NCBI RefSeq assembly: GCF_014200405.1
Contig: NZ_JACHBQ010000001.1
Location: 1,550,001 to 1,614,000, forward strand
Direction: 5' to 3'
DNA from: Cryobacterium roopkundense
Lineage (GTDB): Bacteria; Actinomycetota; Actinomycetes; Actinomycetales; Microbacteriaceae
Length of the DNA stretch: 64,000 bases
Below the pieces are notes generated by a model, which had not been told where the DNA came from, made no database searches, and saw nothing but the letters and a program-made list of their open reading frames with translations. The position numbers and the translations under genes are program-made. This document shows positions 52,624-61,727 of the stretch, in pieces (positions within the stretch are counted from its first letter, which is position 1; each line of letters starts with the position of its first letter).

Positions 52624-54114
52624 TTACTGAACTCCGGTCATCCGGGCGGTTGTGTCGAAGGCCGCAAGCTCATCAGGGTGCAACTGATGTTGCACTACAA
52701 AGCTGCGGTCCTTGATGCGCCAGAGCCCTTGGCCGGTGCCGAGGGCGGGGAGCAGCTTCTGTTCGGTTCGGCTGAGCCCAAGCGCGGTCGCCGTGGATCC
52801 GAGCTGGTCCGGTTCCTGACGGTAGACGATGCGAGTCTCGGCGTTGGCCAGCAGTGATGAGGCGAGGGCGCGCATCGCGGATCCTGAGTCGCCGACGTTG
52901 TCGAGGTCGCTGAGCTTGTGGAAGACGAGCATGTTCGCGATGCCGAAGTGCCGGGCCAGGCGCCACTGGGCATCCATCCGGCGAAGCAGCGCCGGATACG
53001 CCATCAGCCGCCAGGCCTCGTCGTAGATCACCCACCGCTGGCCGCCGTCTGGATCCGCCAGCGCGGACTCCATCCACGCCGACGAGCACGTCATCAGCAC
53101 CGAGATGAGCGTCGAGTTCTCGGCCACCCGCGACAGGTCAAGGGAGACCATCGGAAGCGACGGGTCGAAGCGCACGGTGGAAGGTCCGTCGAAGAGCCCC
53201 GCGAGGTCGCCGGCGACCAGGCGGCGGAGGGCATGGCCGACGAGGCGTCCGTCTTCCGCGAGGCGTCCCTCGTCGTCTTCGGGGTTGGGAGAGAGGATGC
53301 GGTCCACGACCATGGGCAGGATGGGCACAGGGGAGCTCCGCACAGCATCCGCTAATGCGAGGTCGATGGCCGTGTGCTCGAGTGGGTTGAGCGGTCGTTC
53401 GAGTACCGTCTCGGCGAGGGCGCCGATCAGGTCACGGCGTCGCGCGGTCAGCTGCGCTGCCCACTCGGCATTCGAAACGGATGCCGCTCGGTGACCCTCG
53501 TCGAGTGGGTTGAGCCGGTTGGGGAGTCCATGGCCGAGGACGATCGCCTTGCCGCCGACGGCTTCGGCGACGGCGGTGTGCTCGCCCTTCGGGTCGCCGG
53601 GCACGTAGACGCGCCGGCCGAAGGGGAGCGAGCGGGTGTAGAGGGACTTCGCCAGGGAGGATTTGCCGGAGCCGACGATGCCGGCGAGCACGATGTTCGG
53701 GGCGGTGATCATGCCGCGTTGGTAGAGCACCCACGGGTCGTAGACGAACGAGCCGCCCGAGTAGAGGTCCTGCCCGACAAAGACGCCGGCCGAGCCGAGT
53801 CCGGCCTCGGCGAGGAACGGGTAGTGGCCGGACAGCGTCGCCGAGGTGTCCTGGTGCTTGGGGAGCCTGAGTCGCGCAGGCATGCGTAATTGGGCGGGAC
53901 CAGCCTCGCCACTTGAGGCCAGGTAGGCACTCGATCGTGCTTCGTCCCGCTCGGTACGCCACCGGGTGCGGGCTTCGAGTTGCTTGGCTTTGCGGGCATC
54001 CGCTTCGATCTTCGCGGCGGCTCGCCTTCGGGCGCGACGGTCGCAGCGGAGCTCGCCGTGCGGTTCGACCAACGCGGCCGTGTGCATCCGCTCGTTCGCG
54101 TCGGCGATTCTCAC
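52624..54114 (-). CDS. VirB4/TraC-like conjugation ATPase
   Basis: A 496-residue ATPase of the conjugation system. It has a charged helical N-terminus (about 20-60), SGHYPFLAEAGLG near 95, Walker A GIVGSGKSSLAK near 142-153, and Walker B RWVIYDEAWRLM near 357, followed by the VirB4-like HFGIANMLVFHKLSDLDN. The start is GTG at 54114, overlapping the stop of the preceding gene by 4 bases (GTGA). An in-frame extension to 54582 is a shadow of that gene. The family usually energises assembly of the channel. Confidence 0.88.
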   Translation of the reverse strand: MRIADANERMHTAALVEPHGELRCDRRARRRAAAKIEADARKAKQLEARTRWRTERDEARSSAYLASSGEAGPAQLRMPARLRLPKHQDTSATLSGHYPFLAEAGLGSAGVFVGQDLYSGGSFVYDPWVLYQRGMITAPNIVLAGIVGSGKSSLAKSLYTRSLPFGRRVYVPGDPKGEHTAVAEAVGGKAIVLGHGLPNRLNPLDEGHRAASVSNAEWAAQLTARRRDLIGALAETVLERPLNPLEHTAIDLALADAVRSSPVPILPMVVDRILSPNPEDDEGRLAEDGRLVGHALRRLVAGDLAGLFDGPSTVRFDPSLPMVSLDLSRVAENSTLISVLMTCSSAWMESALADPDGGQRWVIYDEAWRLMAYPALLRRMDAQWRLARHFGIANMLVFHKLSDLDNVGDSGSAMRALASSLLANAETRIVYRQEPDQLGSTATALGLSRTEQKLLPALGTGQGLWRIKDRSFVVQHQLHPDELAAFDTTARMTGVQ

Positions 54115-54542
54115 AGCGCGACCGCGTGCCCCGCCGTGCTGCTCGCCCGGTCTCCGGGAGGAGCCCAGATGTCGGCGGCGTGATGCGTTCGAATCGCGGG
54201 CATGGTGGACGGCGCGGGGGCGGGTTCCCATTCTGGGGCGACCGGGTACCGACGCAGGAGCGAGACGTACCGGAATTGCGTGCTGTAGGTCAGGGCGTAG
54301 GGCGAGGTGGCGTCTTCGAAGGTTCGGTCGGTCTTTCCGGCCGGGATGTGGTCGTAGACGTACCCGTTCGTGAGCGCGGCTTCGGTGGTCTCGTCGCCGT
54401 AGTCCCACTGCCGGAGGAACTGACGTGCCATGGCGGGTCCGCTGCGGTCGATCATGCCGAGTACGTCCTCGGCGTGCTCGCCCTGGAGGAAGATGACGCT
54501 GATCCAGCGGGAGTCTGGTGGCTTTGGGTGTTGGTCGAACAT
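54111..54542 (-). CDS. Small conjugation-associated protein
   Basis: A 143-residue soluble protein that starts MFDQHPKPPDSRWISVIFLQ and contains GPAMARQFLRQWDYGDETTE and YALTYSTQFRYVSLLRRYPV. The ATG at 54542 has GGAG 6 bases upstream. It ends within the start of the VirB4-like gene, indicating coupling. In comparable actinobacterial modules a protein of this size precedes the ATPase; its function is unknown. The promoter side of this gene has been hit by two insertion sequences. Confidence 0.78.
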   Translation of the reverse strand: MFDQHPKPPDSRWISVIFLQGEHAEDVLGMIDRSGPAMARQFLRQWDYGDETTEAALTNGYVYDHIPAGKTDRTFEDATSPYALTYSTQFRYVSLLRRYPVAPEWEPAPAPSTMPAIRTHHAADIWAPPGDRASSTAGHAVAL

Positions 54543-54646
54543 CTCGGCTCCAATCGGGGTGCTTTGCCCGACAGGTGCACACCGGTCACACCCACGACGG
54601 ACTGCCACCTTCGCGAAGCTGCCTGCGTGCGTTTGGGTCGGCTTAG

Positions 54647-56302
54647 CCTGAATCCACCGGTCGACCTCAGATTCTGACGGCGCGTTAAACCGAGAATACC
54701 CCTCTGATCAGCTAAAATAGTTGTTACTTAGACAAACTATTCAACGATCAAGGAGGCATCTCGTAGATGCAACTTTCTCACACTCACCGGTCCTTTTCTG
54801 CATCCTTCGACGACCCCAATCTCGTGTCGTCGGCCGGACTGGTGCCCACGATGGCTCTGGCCGAGAAAACAGGCCTCGGCGCGCTGGTCGATGAGTGGGT
54901 GAAACTGCCCGGTTACTTCGGCGCGAATGCCGGCCTGAAAGCGGTGGCACTGGTCGCAGGAATGCTCACCGGCGCCGACTCCATCGACGATATGGCCGTG
55001 CTCCGGCACGGCGCTCTCCGGAAATTGTTCACCGGAACCTATGCGCCCTCGACCCTGGGATCGTTCCTGCGCGCGTTCGCTTTTGGCCATGTCCGCCAGC
55101 TCGACGCCGCCGCGTCCCGGTGGCTGCAGAACCTCGGCGCCGTCACGCCGATCGTGACCGGTATCGACGACCTCGCCCTGGTCGATATTGACGACACCAT
55201 CAGGGAAGTGCACGGATATAAGAAGCAAGGCGCCGGGTTTGGCTACTCCGGTGTTCGCGGCCTCAACGCCCTGCTCGCCATCGTCAGCACCGGATCGGCC
55301 GCTCCGATCATCGTCAGCTCCCGGCTACGCAAAGGCCCCACCAACTCCGCCCGCGGCGCAAAGAAATTCGTCTCCGACACCCTCGCGACCGTGAAACGAC
55401 TGCGCAGCCCAACCGCAAAAGGAATGCTTCTCCTCCGAGCCGACAGCGCCTACTACGTCAGCGCCGTCATCCAAGCTGCCCTCCGTGCCGGGGCGATGGT
55501 TTCGATCACGGCACGCCTGAATTCATTGGTGAAAGCGGGTATCAGCACCATCCCCGATACCGCGTGGACCCCGATCAAATACACCAATGCGATCTTCGAC
55601 GACGCCACCGGGCGGTGGATCTCCGACGCGGAAGTCGCCGAAATCCCCTTCACCGCGTTCGGCTCCAAGAAGAAGAGCGAACAAATCCCTGGACGCCTCG
55701 TCGTGCGCCGCATCCCGGAACTGAACAAGACCGTCGCCGCCGGGCAAGGCACCCTTTTCGACCTGTTCCGCTTTCACGCGTTCTTCACCACCAGCACCCT
55801 GAACACCGTTGACGCCGACAAAACCCACCGCCACCATGCGATCATCGAAAATTTGAACGCCGACATGAAAGCGTCGGCGATGGCGCACTTCCCGTCCGGC
55901 GTATTCACGGCCAACGCCGCCTGGCTGGTGCTGGCCTGCATCACGTTCAATCTCACCCGCGCCGCCGGCACCCTCGCCAATCCCGCCCTCGGAAAAGCCG
56001 TCACCGCGACCGTTCGCCGCAAACTCATCAACGTCGCCGCCAGAGTATCCACGTCGGCACGACGCGTCACATTGCACCTGCCCGAAAGCTGGCCCTGGGA
56101 AGAAGGCTGGTCGGCGCTGTTCACCAGCGTTTGCAACCCGCCCGGCCGCGCCGCCACCTAACCATCGAGCCCGACCGGGCGCAACCAGGAACCCCAGTGG
56201 AACACTCAGGCATCAAGGCCCACAGCTCGACCGAGCCCAAAACCCCGAAAAAGGATCGCGCCCAAATCAAGAATTCATCAGAGGCCAACCGGTGGATTCA
56301 GG
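54647..56302 (+). mobile_element. Insertion sequence, IS1380 family, complete
   Basis: A 1656-bp element bounded by 15-bp perfect inverted repeats: CCTGAATCCACCGGT at 54647-54661 and its complement at 56288-56302, with weaker similarity continuing inward. It is flanked by a 5-bp direct repeat CTTAG (54642-54646 and 56303-56307), the target duplication. The intact transposase gene and perfect ends suggest a recent, still active insertion. Confidence 0.92.
54767..56161 (+). CDS. IS1380 family transposase
   Basis: A 464-residue DDE transposase of the IS1380 family. The N-terminal DDE_Tnp_1 core includes the first catalytic region LVDIDDTIREVHGYKKQGAG near residue 143 and LLLRADSAYYVSAVI near 224. 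A C-terminal HHAIIENLNADMKASAMAH stretch carries the Glu. AGGAGG lies 10 bases upstream of the ATG. The reading frame is intact and no frameshift is seen. It is transcribed against the surrounding conjugation operon. Confidence 0.94.
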   Translation: MQLSHTHRSFSASFDDPNLVSSAGLVPTMALAEKTGLGALVDEWVKLPGYFGANAGLKAVALVAGMLTGADSIDDMAVLRHGALRKLFTGTYAPSTLGSFLRAFAFGHVRQLDAAASRWLQNLGAVTPIVTGIDDLALVDIDDTIREVHGYKKQGAGFGYSGVRGLNALLAIVSTGSAAPIIVSSRLRKGPTNSARGAKKFVSDTLATVKRLRSPTAKGMLLLRADSAYYVSAVIQAALRAGAMVSITARLNSLVKAGISTIPDTAWTPIKYTNAIFDDATGRWISDAEVAEIPFTAFGSKKKSEQIPGRLVVRRIPELNKTVAAGQGTLFDLFRFHAFFTTSTLNTVDADKTHRHHAIIENLNADMKASAMAHFPSGVFTANAAWLVLACITFNLTRAAGTLANPALGKAVTATVRRKLINVAARVSTSARRVTLHLPESWPWEEGWSALFTSVCNPPGRAAT

Positions 56303-56386
56303 CTTAGCCTGGTGCGGCGACGTTGAGGAGATTCCGTCGAACGGTCGCGATGGCGACTTAGCGGACCTTTGCGCAACTGGGTGTTT

Positions 56387-56444
56387 CATAACTAACGGTG
56401 AGTACCGTCATAAAACCAGAAGGTTATGCGACGTAGTTATGCGA
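56387..56444 (+). repeat. Repeat cluster between the two insertion sequences
   Basis: CATAAC, ACGGT-GAGT-ACCGT (56395-56408) and CATAA are followed by two direct copies of GTTATGCGA (56423-56431 and 56436-56444). No gene is visible in the 206 bases between the two IS. The mix of dyad and direct repeats resembles a recombination or binding site; its role is not known. Confidence 0.5.
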
Positions 56445-56517
56445 ATCGCCGCACCGCGAGATTCTGGCGATCGGCGAAGGCCACAGGTGAGAGTCGTGAG
56501 ACGCCCTATATCCCTAG

Positions 56518-58304
56518 GAGCGTGGGTCAGTAGTACCAAACTTTAAAACGCCGGTCGATTTCCCGGGCTTGGGGTGGTGGTCTGGGAAAATTGCTTATGA
56601 GCGATTCTGATGGCCTGTTCCCCGCGACGGAACTTGAGCATGTTGACGTGGTCGTGGATGACGGCGTTGAGGCTGGCGGTGGCGTGAACAAGCGGTTTCG
56701 GGCTTTCGAGCCGAATGCTGTGATGTTGGTGCCGCCGGATTTGGGTGAGTGGTTGCCGCAGAATCACCTTTCCCGTTTCATCGCGGACATCGTCGAAACT
56801 CAGCTGGATCTGAAGAAGTTCTATGCCTCTTACGCGAAGTCGAAGGGGCAGCCGCCGTATGACCCTCGGTTGATGGTCCGGGTGCTCCTTTACGGGTATT
56901 GCGTCGGGGTTCGTTCGTCACGCGAGTTGGAGCGGGTGTGCGTGGACGTGGTCGCGTTTCGCTGGTTGGCGGCGCAGCAGGCACCTGATTTTCGTTCCAT
57001 CGCCCGGTTCCGCAAGCGTCATCTCTCCAGTCTGGGAAACGTGTTCTTGCAGGCATTGGAACTCTGCCGCGCGGCCGGAATGGTCTCACTCGGGCAGGTC
57101 GCGTTGGACGGCACGAAGGTGCGCGCGAATGCGTCCCGGCGCAAGGCGATGAGTTACGCCCGGTTGACGGAGAAGCAGAAGGTCCTCGCCGACGAGGTGT
57201 CTGCACTGCTGGCTGACGCGGACGCGATCGATGACGCGGAGGATGCTCGTTTCGGAAAGGACAAACGCGGTGATGAGTTGCCGCCGGAGCTTGCCCGGCG
57301 GGAGTCACGCTTGGTGAAACTGGCCGAAGCGCGCGCTGGCTTGGAGGCCGACGCGGCCGTCCGGGCGCGGAAAGAGGCCGAGAAGAAGGCCCGGGACAAG
57401 GGCGACGATGACGACATTGCTGCGCAGAAGGGTGATGATGCGGCGAAGAACGCGGTCGTGAGGCCGAAGGCTCAACGCAACTTCACCGACCCGGATTCAC
57501 GGATCATGAAGACCGCCGACGGGTCGTTCCACTACGCCTACAACGCGCAGGCCATCGTTGATGCCGACCATCAGATCATCGTGGCGACGACGCTGACGAA
57601 TATTGGCGTGGATGTTGAACAGGTCGTGCCGCTGGTCGAGAAACTCCACGCCACGACCGGCGTCTTGCCCGGGCAGGTCCTGGCGGATGCCGGGTATTGT
57701 TCCGCATCGAATCTGGACTACGCGAAGACTGTTGAAGCGGGCAGTGACGGCCGGACCGAGTTTTTCATCGCGACCGGCCGAATGAAGCACGGCGAACGTG
57801 TTCCCGAGGTTCCCCGGGGCCGGATCCCGGCCAATGCGACGCTGCGGGAACGCATGGCGCGGAAGCTCAAGACGAAGAAGGGCCGCGCGGTTTATGCGCG
57901 GCGCAAAGCGATCGTGGAGCCCGTGTTCGGTCAGATCCACACTCGGCAGGGCAAGTTTGTGTTGCTGCGCGGGTTGGAGCAAGCAGCGCACGAGTGGTAT
58001 CTGATCGCGGCCTGCCACAACCTGATGAAGCTGCACACCATGCAAACCAAGGCGCTTCTGGCCACGCCGGCCGCGCTGATAGCTAGCCCGGCAACCTAAA
58101 GAGCAGGGCGGAACCGCCCTGACGGGCCGCGGCAACAACCTCGCCTGAACCACCAACGCGACCGTGGCCCTCTTTTCAATCGGCACAACCACAATCCCTG
58201 CGCCACAGGCCTTGATTGCCAGGCCAGCACCGCCCAACCCATCCCGAGGCTTGGACCCGTATTTCGCGGCACCAACCGTAAATAGGCGTTACTGACTCAC
58301 GCTC
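56518..58304 (+). mobile_element. Insertion sequence, IS1182 family, complete
   Basis: A 1787-bp element with near-perfect inverted ends: GAGCGTGGGTCAGTA at 56518-56532 and its complement with one mismatch at 58290-58304. It is flanked by CTAG (56514-56517 and 58305-58308). Because CTAG is palindromic the exact boundary could be shifted by a base or two. The transposase frame is intact. Confidence 0.85.
56597..58099 (+). CDS. IS1182 family transposase
   Basis: A 500-residue transposase. The N-terminal DUF772-type region is visible (FRAFEPNAVMLVPPDL, then DPRLMVRVLLYGYCVGVRSS), followed by VALDGTKVRANASRRKAMSY with the first catalytic Asp, a highly charged helical linker (about 190-290), and the C-terminal DDE part with VLADAGYCSASNLDYAKTVE and the final Glu in ARRKAIVEPVFGQIHTRQG. 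The start is ATG 56597; the TTG at 56591 is also in frame. It is transcribed against the conjugation operon. Confidence 0.93.
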   Translation: MSDSDGLFPATELEHVDVVVDDGVEAGGGVNKRFRAFEPNAVMLVPPDLGEWLPQNHLSRFIADIVETQLDLKKFYASYAKSKGQPPYDPRLMVRVLLYGYCVGVRSSRELERVCVDVVAFRWLAAQQAPDFRSIARFRKRHLSSLGNVFLQALELCRAAGMVSLGQVALDGTKVRANASRRKAMSYARLTEKQKVLADEVSALLADADAIDDAEDARFGKDKRGDELPPELARRESRLVKLAEARAGLEADAAVRARKEAEKKARDKGDDDDIAAQKGDDAAKNAVVRPKAQRNFTDPDSRIMKTADGSFHYAYNAQAIVDADHQIIVATTLTNIGVDVEQVVPLVEKLHATTGVLPGQVLADAGYCSASNLDYAKTVEAGSDGRTEFFIATGRMKHGERVPEVPRGRIPANATLRERMARKLKTKKGRAVYARRKAIVEPVFGQIHTRQGKFVLLRGLEQAAHEWYLIAACHNLMKLHTMQTKALLATPAALIASPAT

Positions 58305-58467
58305 CTAGGTAGTCGGCGGTGGTTTGAGCATCGTCTTCGCCAGCTTGATCTTGGAAGACTTCACTCTAGGCGCTGTCCACGAGGGCTTCGGCGCTGTGTC
58401 AACGATCGACTTTGGCTTGCTACAACGTCACCGCGGAGCTCCACCGCTCTGAAAGTCGGCCCATCAC

Positions 58468-59931
58468 TCACACGCTGCGGCAGAGGGGGAGCGCTGCCGC
58501 GGTGAACGCCTGCGCCTGCTGGCCGACGAGTCGGCGGGTTTCGCAGGATGCCTGGATGGCGGCTTGCTCGATGGATGCCACGGCGGCGTCGAGTTCGTCG
58601 AGGGTGGGCGCGGTCACGCACACGAGTCCGGTTGTTCGGAGTACGCCGTGGCCGGCGGTGAGGTCGGCCTCCTGGTGCAGGAGGTCGTCGTATTCGGCGG
58701 TGGCCCCTGCATCCGCTATTTGGCCGATGCGAGTGCGTTGGTGGGCGTCGCTGATCAGTTCGGTCTTCTTCTTGCGCAGGTCGCGCGCGGCCTGGTCGGG
58801 GCGGACGGGCAGGTAGTGCAGCGCCACTGTGCGCAGGATGCCGTTGGTGAAGACGAGGGGTGAGAGGAATCCCGGGAACACCTGTGACCTCGGCCATTCG
58901 CTGATCCACAGCACAGCGTGGAAGGCGCTGTCGGTGCGGAGGTGATCCCAGCTCTCGGCGACCGCAACGGGGCCGGCAGTTTCGAGCGAGCGCCCGACGT
59001 CCGGGTGGCGTTCGAGGTCGACACCGACGTCGGGGTCGTATGCGGTTCGCAGTATTCTCGCGAGCTCGTCCGCGGGGAGCCAGCTGCCCACGGTGAGGTC
59101 CGCGGCGCGCAGGGCCGCGGTGAGGGCGGTCATTTCCTGGCGAAGCACGGCCGCCGCGCCGCGCATGCCGCCGCCATGGGTACGTACTTGGCGGGAGGCT
59201 GCGTTGAGGTCGAGAGAGAGGCTAATCGTGGTCGCATGGCGTTCGTTGGTGGGGCCGGCCCGCGCGATGAGTTCGCGGTAGGTGGCTGCGGCCCAGCTGT
59301 CGTCGTTGGTGCCGTGACCCTCCCACCACTCGGCGAGTCCGGTGCCGGAATCGGGCAGGGTGCGCTCAGACACCTGCAGCCGCGCGATACGCCCGGAGCG
59401 GCAGGCGCCGGCCAGCACGCGTCCCCACCCGGCGACTCGGCGGTGCTGTTCGCCGGGGTCGAGCAGGGCGAAGGCCGGGTGCGAGACTGCCACTATCGCG
59501 GTGAGTGTGCGCGCGTGCGGGTCATGGATCATCACCGCGCCAGATTCGGGGTCGGTCCATTCGCGCAAAGCGGATGCGTCGCCCGGCAACGACAGGGTGC
59601 CGACCGGGCGCAGGCGCACGATGCGGCGCCGATAGGTGAGCTGCTCGGTGCCGGCACGCAGCATCCATCGCGTGACGATCGGCACCCACTCGACGATCTT
59701 CCGGCCGCCGAGAGGGATGAGGGCTATCAAGGCGGCGGTGCCCCACAGGGGAGCCGACCAGGGGATACCCGAGGCGCCGGTTGTGTAGAGCACCGTGACG
59801 ATGGTAAGCGTGCCGATCGACAGGGCGATCAGTTGCGGCACGGACAGGCCGAGCATGATGCCGCGTTTGGTGAGGCGTGAGAATTGCGCCGGCGCGAGCG
59901 CGTATTCGGTGCGGGCCTTGTCTGTGTCCAT
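58468..59931 (-). CDS. SCO6880-family conjugation protein
   Basis: A 487-residue protein. It has two N-terminal membrane spans (about 25-70, IMLGLSVPQLIALSIGTLTI and APLWGTAALIALIPLGG) and a large cytoplasmic part. It fits the SCO6880 family, a conserved component of actinobacterial T4SS-type conjugation modules; the family has been compared with PrgI and VirB3 fused to a VirB4-like N-terminal region. The gene is complete and ends just before the IS1182 insertion. It starts 2 bases after the stop of the TrbL-like gene, so they are coupled. Confidence 0.85.
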   Translation of the reverse strand: MDTDKARTEYALAPAQFSRLTKRGIMLGLSVPQLIALSIGTLTIVTVLYTTGASGIPWSAPLWGTAALIALIPLGGRKIVEWVPIVTRWMLRAGTEQLTYRRRIVRLRPVGTLSLPGDASALREWTDPESGAVMIHDPHARTLTAIVAVSHPAFALLDPGEQHRRVAGWGRVLAGACRSGRIARLQVSERTLPDSGTGLAEWWEGHGTNDDSWAAATYRELIARAGPTNERHATTISLSLDLNAASRQVRTHGGGMRGAAAVLRQEMTALTAALRAADLTVGSWLPADELARILRTAYDPDVGVDLERHPDVGRSLETAGPVAVAESWDHLRTDSAFHAVLWISEWPRSQVFPGFLSPLVFTNGILRTVALHYLPVRPDQAARDLRKKKTELISDAHQRTRIGQIADAGATAEYDDLLHQEADLTAGHGVLRTTGLVCVTAPTLDELDAAVASIEQAAIQASCETRRLVGQQAQAFTAAALPLCRSV

Positions 59932-59933
59932 GG

Positions 59934-61295
59934 CTATACGTCCTTGCTTGGTCGTCCACGTGCGGAGTCTGGTGAGCTTCTGGGAGTGCCCGGTTGCGAC
60001 GGGCCGGATGCCGGGGGAGTGCTGGGCGCGGCGGCGTTGCTCGAGGACTGGCTGTGGGCATCCGCTGCCTGACCGACCGTGCTGGCCATCTTTGGACCGG
60101 CCTCGGCGGCGGCCTTGATCACCTGCGCGCCGACCGCGACGCCCGCGGTGGCTGCCCCTGCTGCGGCACCCGCGCCCGCCGAGCCGGCCTTGGCCGACGC
60201 GCCCTTACCGGCGGCAGCACCACCGGAGCCGCCGCCCGACGACGTCGGGCCCGGCCCTCCACCGCTTGAGGAATTCGTCGGTGCTGGCCCGCCTTGCGAT
60301 TCCTTCCCGTTTCCTCCATTGCCGCCAGGCTCAAGGATCTTCTTCGGCTCGTCGACCATCGGACCTTTCGGCACCGGGACGGGCCGGTTCATCGCTGACT
60401 TTGCCTCCTGCTCGCTGGACATCGCGTGGTACATGTCGACGCCAAGAAAGTTGAGGAACTTGTAGGTGATGTAGGGGGCGAAGGCTGCGATGAACATCAA
60501 GACGATGCCGGCGACCGGATCGCTGACGGAGGCGAGATCCGCGTCGATTGGTGCCGAGACTTGCGCGACAGCGACGAGAAAGATCACGACGAGCACGAGT
60601 TTGGAGAGGATGAGGGCCATCACGAAGGCGACCCATTTCGAGAACCAGCCTTTGGCGGAGTCCCAGGTAGCCCCTGCGAGGGCGATCGGTCCGAAGACGA
60701 TCGCCACCAGGAGGAGGGCTTTGCGGATGAGGAGGGAGAACCACACGATGGCCGCGCCGGTGATCGCGAGCGAGGACAGGAAGATGGTGACGATTGCGCC
60801 AACGCCGGGGGAGGCGATGGTGATGCCTGTGAGGCCGGTGGCGAGGAGGGCGATGCGGTCGCCCATGCCCTCCATCGTGTTGCCGCTCGCTTGGACGACC
60901 CCGATGGTGAGCTGGTCGGTGATTTCGAGGAGCAGGCCGGTGATGGTGATGATGACAAATGATCCGAGCACCGACTTGGCGACGCCGATCGCGGCTCGGG
61001 AGAGCGCCGTCGGGTCGCGGTGCACGAGGCCGGTGAGCAGTTGTAGGCAGAACAGCACCAGGGTCACGAAGACGGCCACGCCGAAGAGCACGTTGTACAC
61101 GTCGATGTATGCCGGGTCGGTGAGGTCCACGAGCGTGGTGGAGTCGAAAGCGGCCCACACGGCCTCGAAGAGCCAGGCGGCAGCGGAGCCCATCGCGTGG
61201 GCGAGCCAATCGAAAGGCGCCGCGACCAGCGCAGCGGCGCCTTCGCCTGCGGTGCTGCAGACGTTGGCGATCACCGGCACGTCGCACACGCTCAT
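59934..61295 (-). CDS. TrbL/VirB6-like conjugation membrane protein
   Basis: A 453-residue polytopic protein. It has about six or seven hydrophobic segments in residues 60-300 (for example DVYNVLFGVAVFVTLVLFCL, WVAFVMALILSKLVLVVIFL) and a long cytoplasmic tail rich in Gly, Ala, Pro and Ser (about 320-453) that is probably disordered. The layout fits TrbL/VirB6, the inner-membrane channel component. It lies 29 bases after the DUF6112 gene and 2 bases before the SCO6880-family gene. Confidence 0.82.
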   Translation of the reverse strand: MSVCDVPVIANVCSTAGEGAAALVAAPFDWLAHAMGSAAAWLFEAVWAAFDSTTLVDLTDPAYIDVYNVLFGVAVFVTLVLFCLQLLTGLVHRDPTALSRAAIGVAKSVLGSFVIITITGLLLEITDQLTIGVVQASGNTMEGMGDRIALLATGLTGITIASPGVGAIVTIFLSSLAITGAAIVWFSLLIRKALLLVAIVFGPIALAGATWDSAKGWFSKWVAFVMALILSKLVLVVIFLVAVAQVSAPIDADLASVSDPVAGIVLMFIAAFAPYITYKFLNFLGVDMYHAMSSEQEAKSAMNRPVPVPKGPMVDEPKKILEPGGNGGNGKESQGGPAPTNSSSGGGPGPTSSGGGSGGAAAGKGASAKAGSAGAGAAAGAATAGVAVGAQVIKAAAEAGPKMASTVGQAADAHSQSSSNAAAPSTPPASGPSQPGTPRSSPDSARGRPSKDV

Positions 61296-61324
61296 CTGGT
61301 GCCCCGTTCACGTGGGAATCGGAG

Positions 61325-61594
61325 TCAGACGGCTTGGCCGACGGTCCAGAAGAAGTTGACCAGGGTGACGGCTGAGCCGCAGACGATCGCGGCACCGCAG
61401 GCCACGAGCACGCCGACCTTGCCTCGTGAGGCGAGGTGCGGGTTGGACGAGTTCGCGCCGAAGCCCCACACGATGGCCGCGATGATCAGCGCGAGCACGC
61501 TCAGGATGAGCCCTACGGTCATCACCGCACCGACGATGATGCGTAGTTGCTCGATGCCGGGAAGGCCCGTCCCGTTCGGAACAATGTCAACCAC
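61325..61594 (-). CDS. DUF6112-like small membrane protein (possible pilin-like)
   Basis: An 89-residue protein with two hydrophobic segments (GAVMTVGLILSVLALIIAAI and VGVLVACGAAIVCGSAVTLV) separated by a short basic loop SRGKVG. It matches the DUF6112 pattern of actinobacterial conjugation loci and resembles VirB2-type pilins in size and layout. GTG at 61594 is preferred because AGGGAG lies 6 bases upstream; the reading to 61774 extends into the next gene. It is the first gene of the minus-strand module. Confidence 0.8.
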   Translation of the reverse strand: MVDIVPNGTGLPGIEQLRIIVGAVMTVGLILSVLALIIAAIVWGFGANSSNPHLASRGKVGVLVACGAAIVCGSAVTLVNFFWTVGQAV

Positions 61595-61727
61595 AATCAG
61601 CTCCCTCAGTCGGTTGATGGGTACGAGAGAGAGGTGCGCAGGCGGTTTCCGATTCAGGCACGTGGAATGCCGAATGCGCCGATTTACCTTCGAGCGTTGA
61701 CTACCAGCATTCCATGGCCCGTGCGGC

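Noticed and set aside
54115..54582. N-terminal extension of the VirB4-like ATPase to 54582
   Set aside because: That stretch is out-of-frame translation of the small gene at 54111-54542, which has its own ribosome site and a 4-base overlap with the GTG at 54114.
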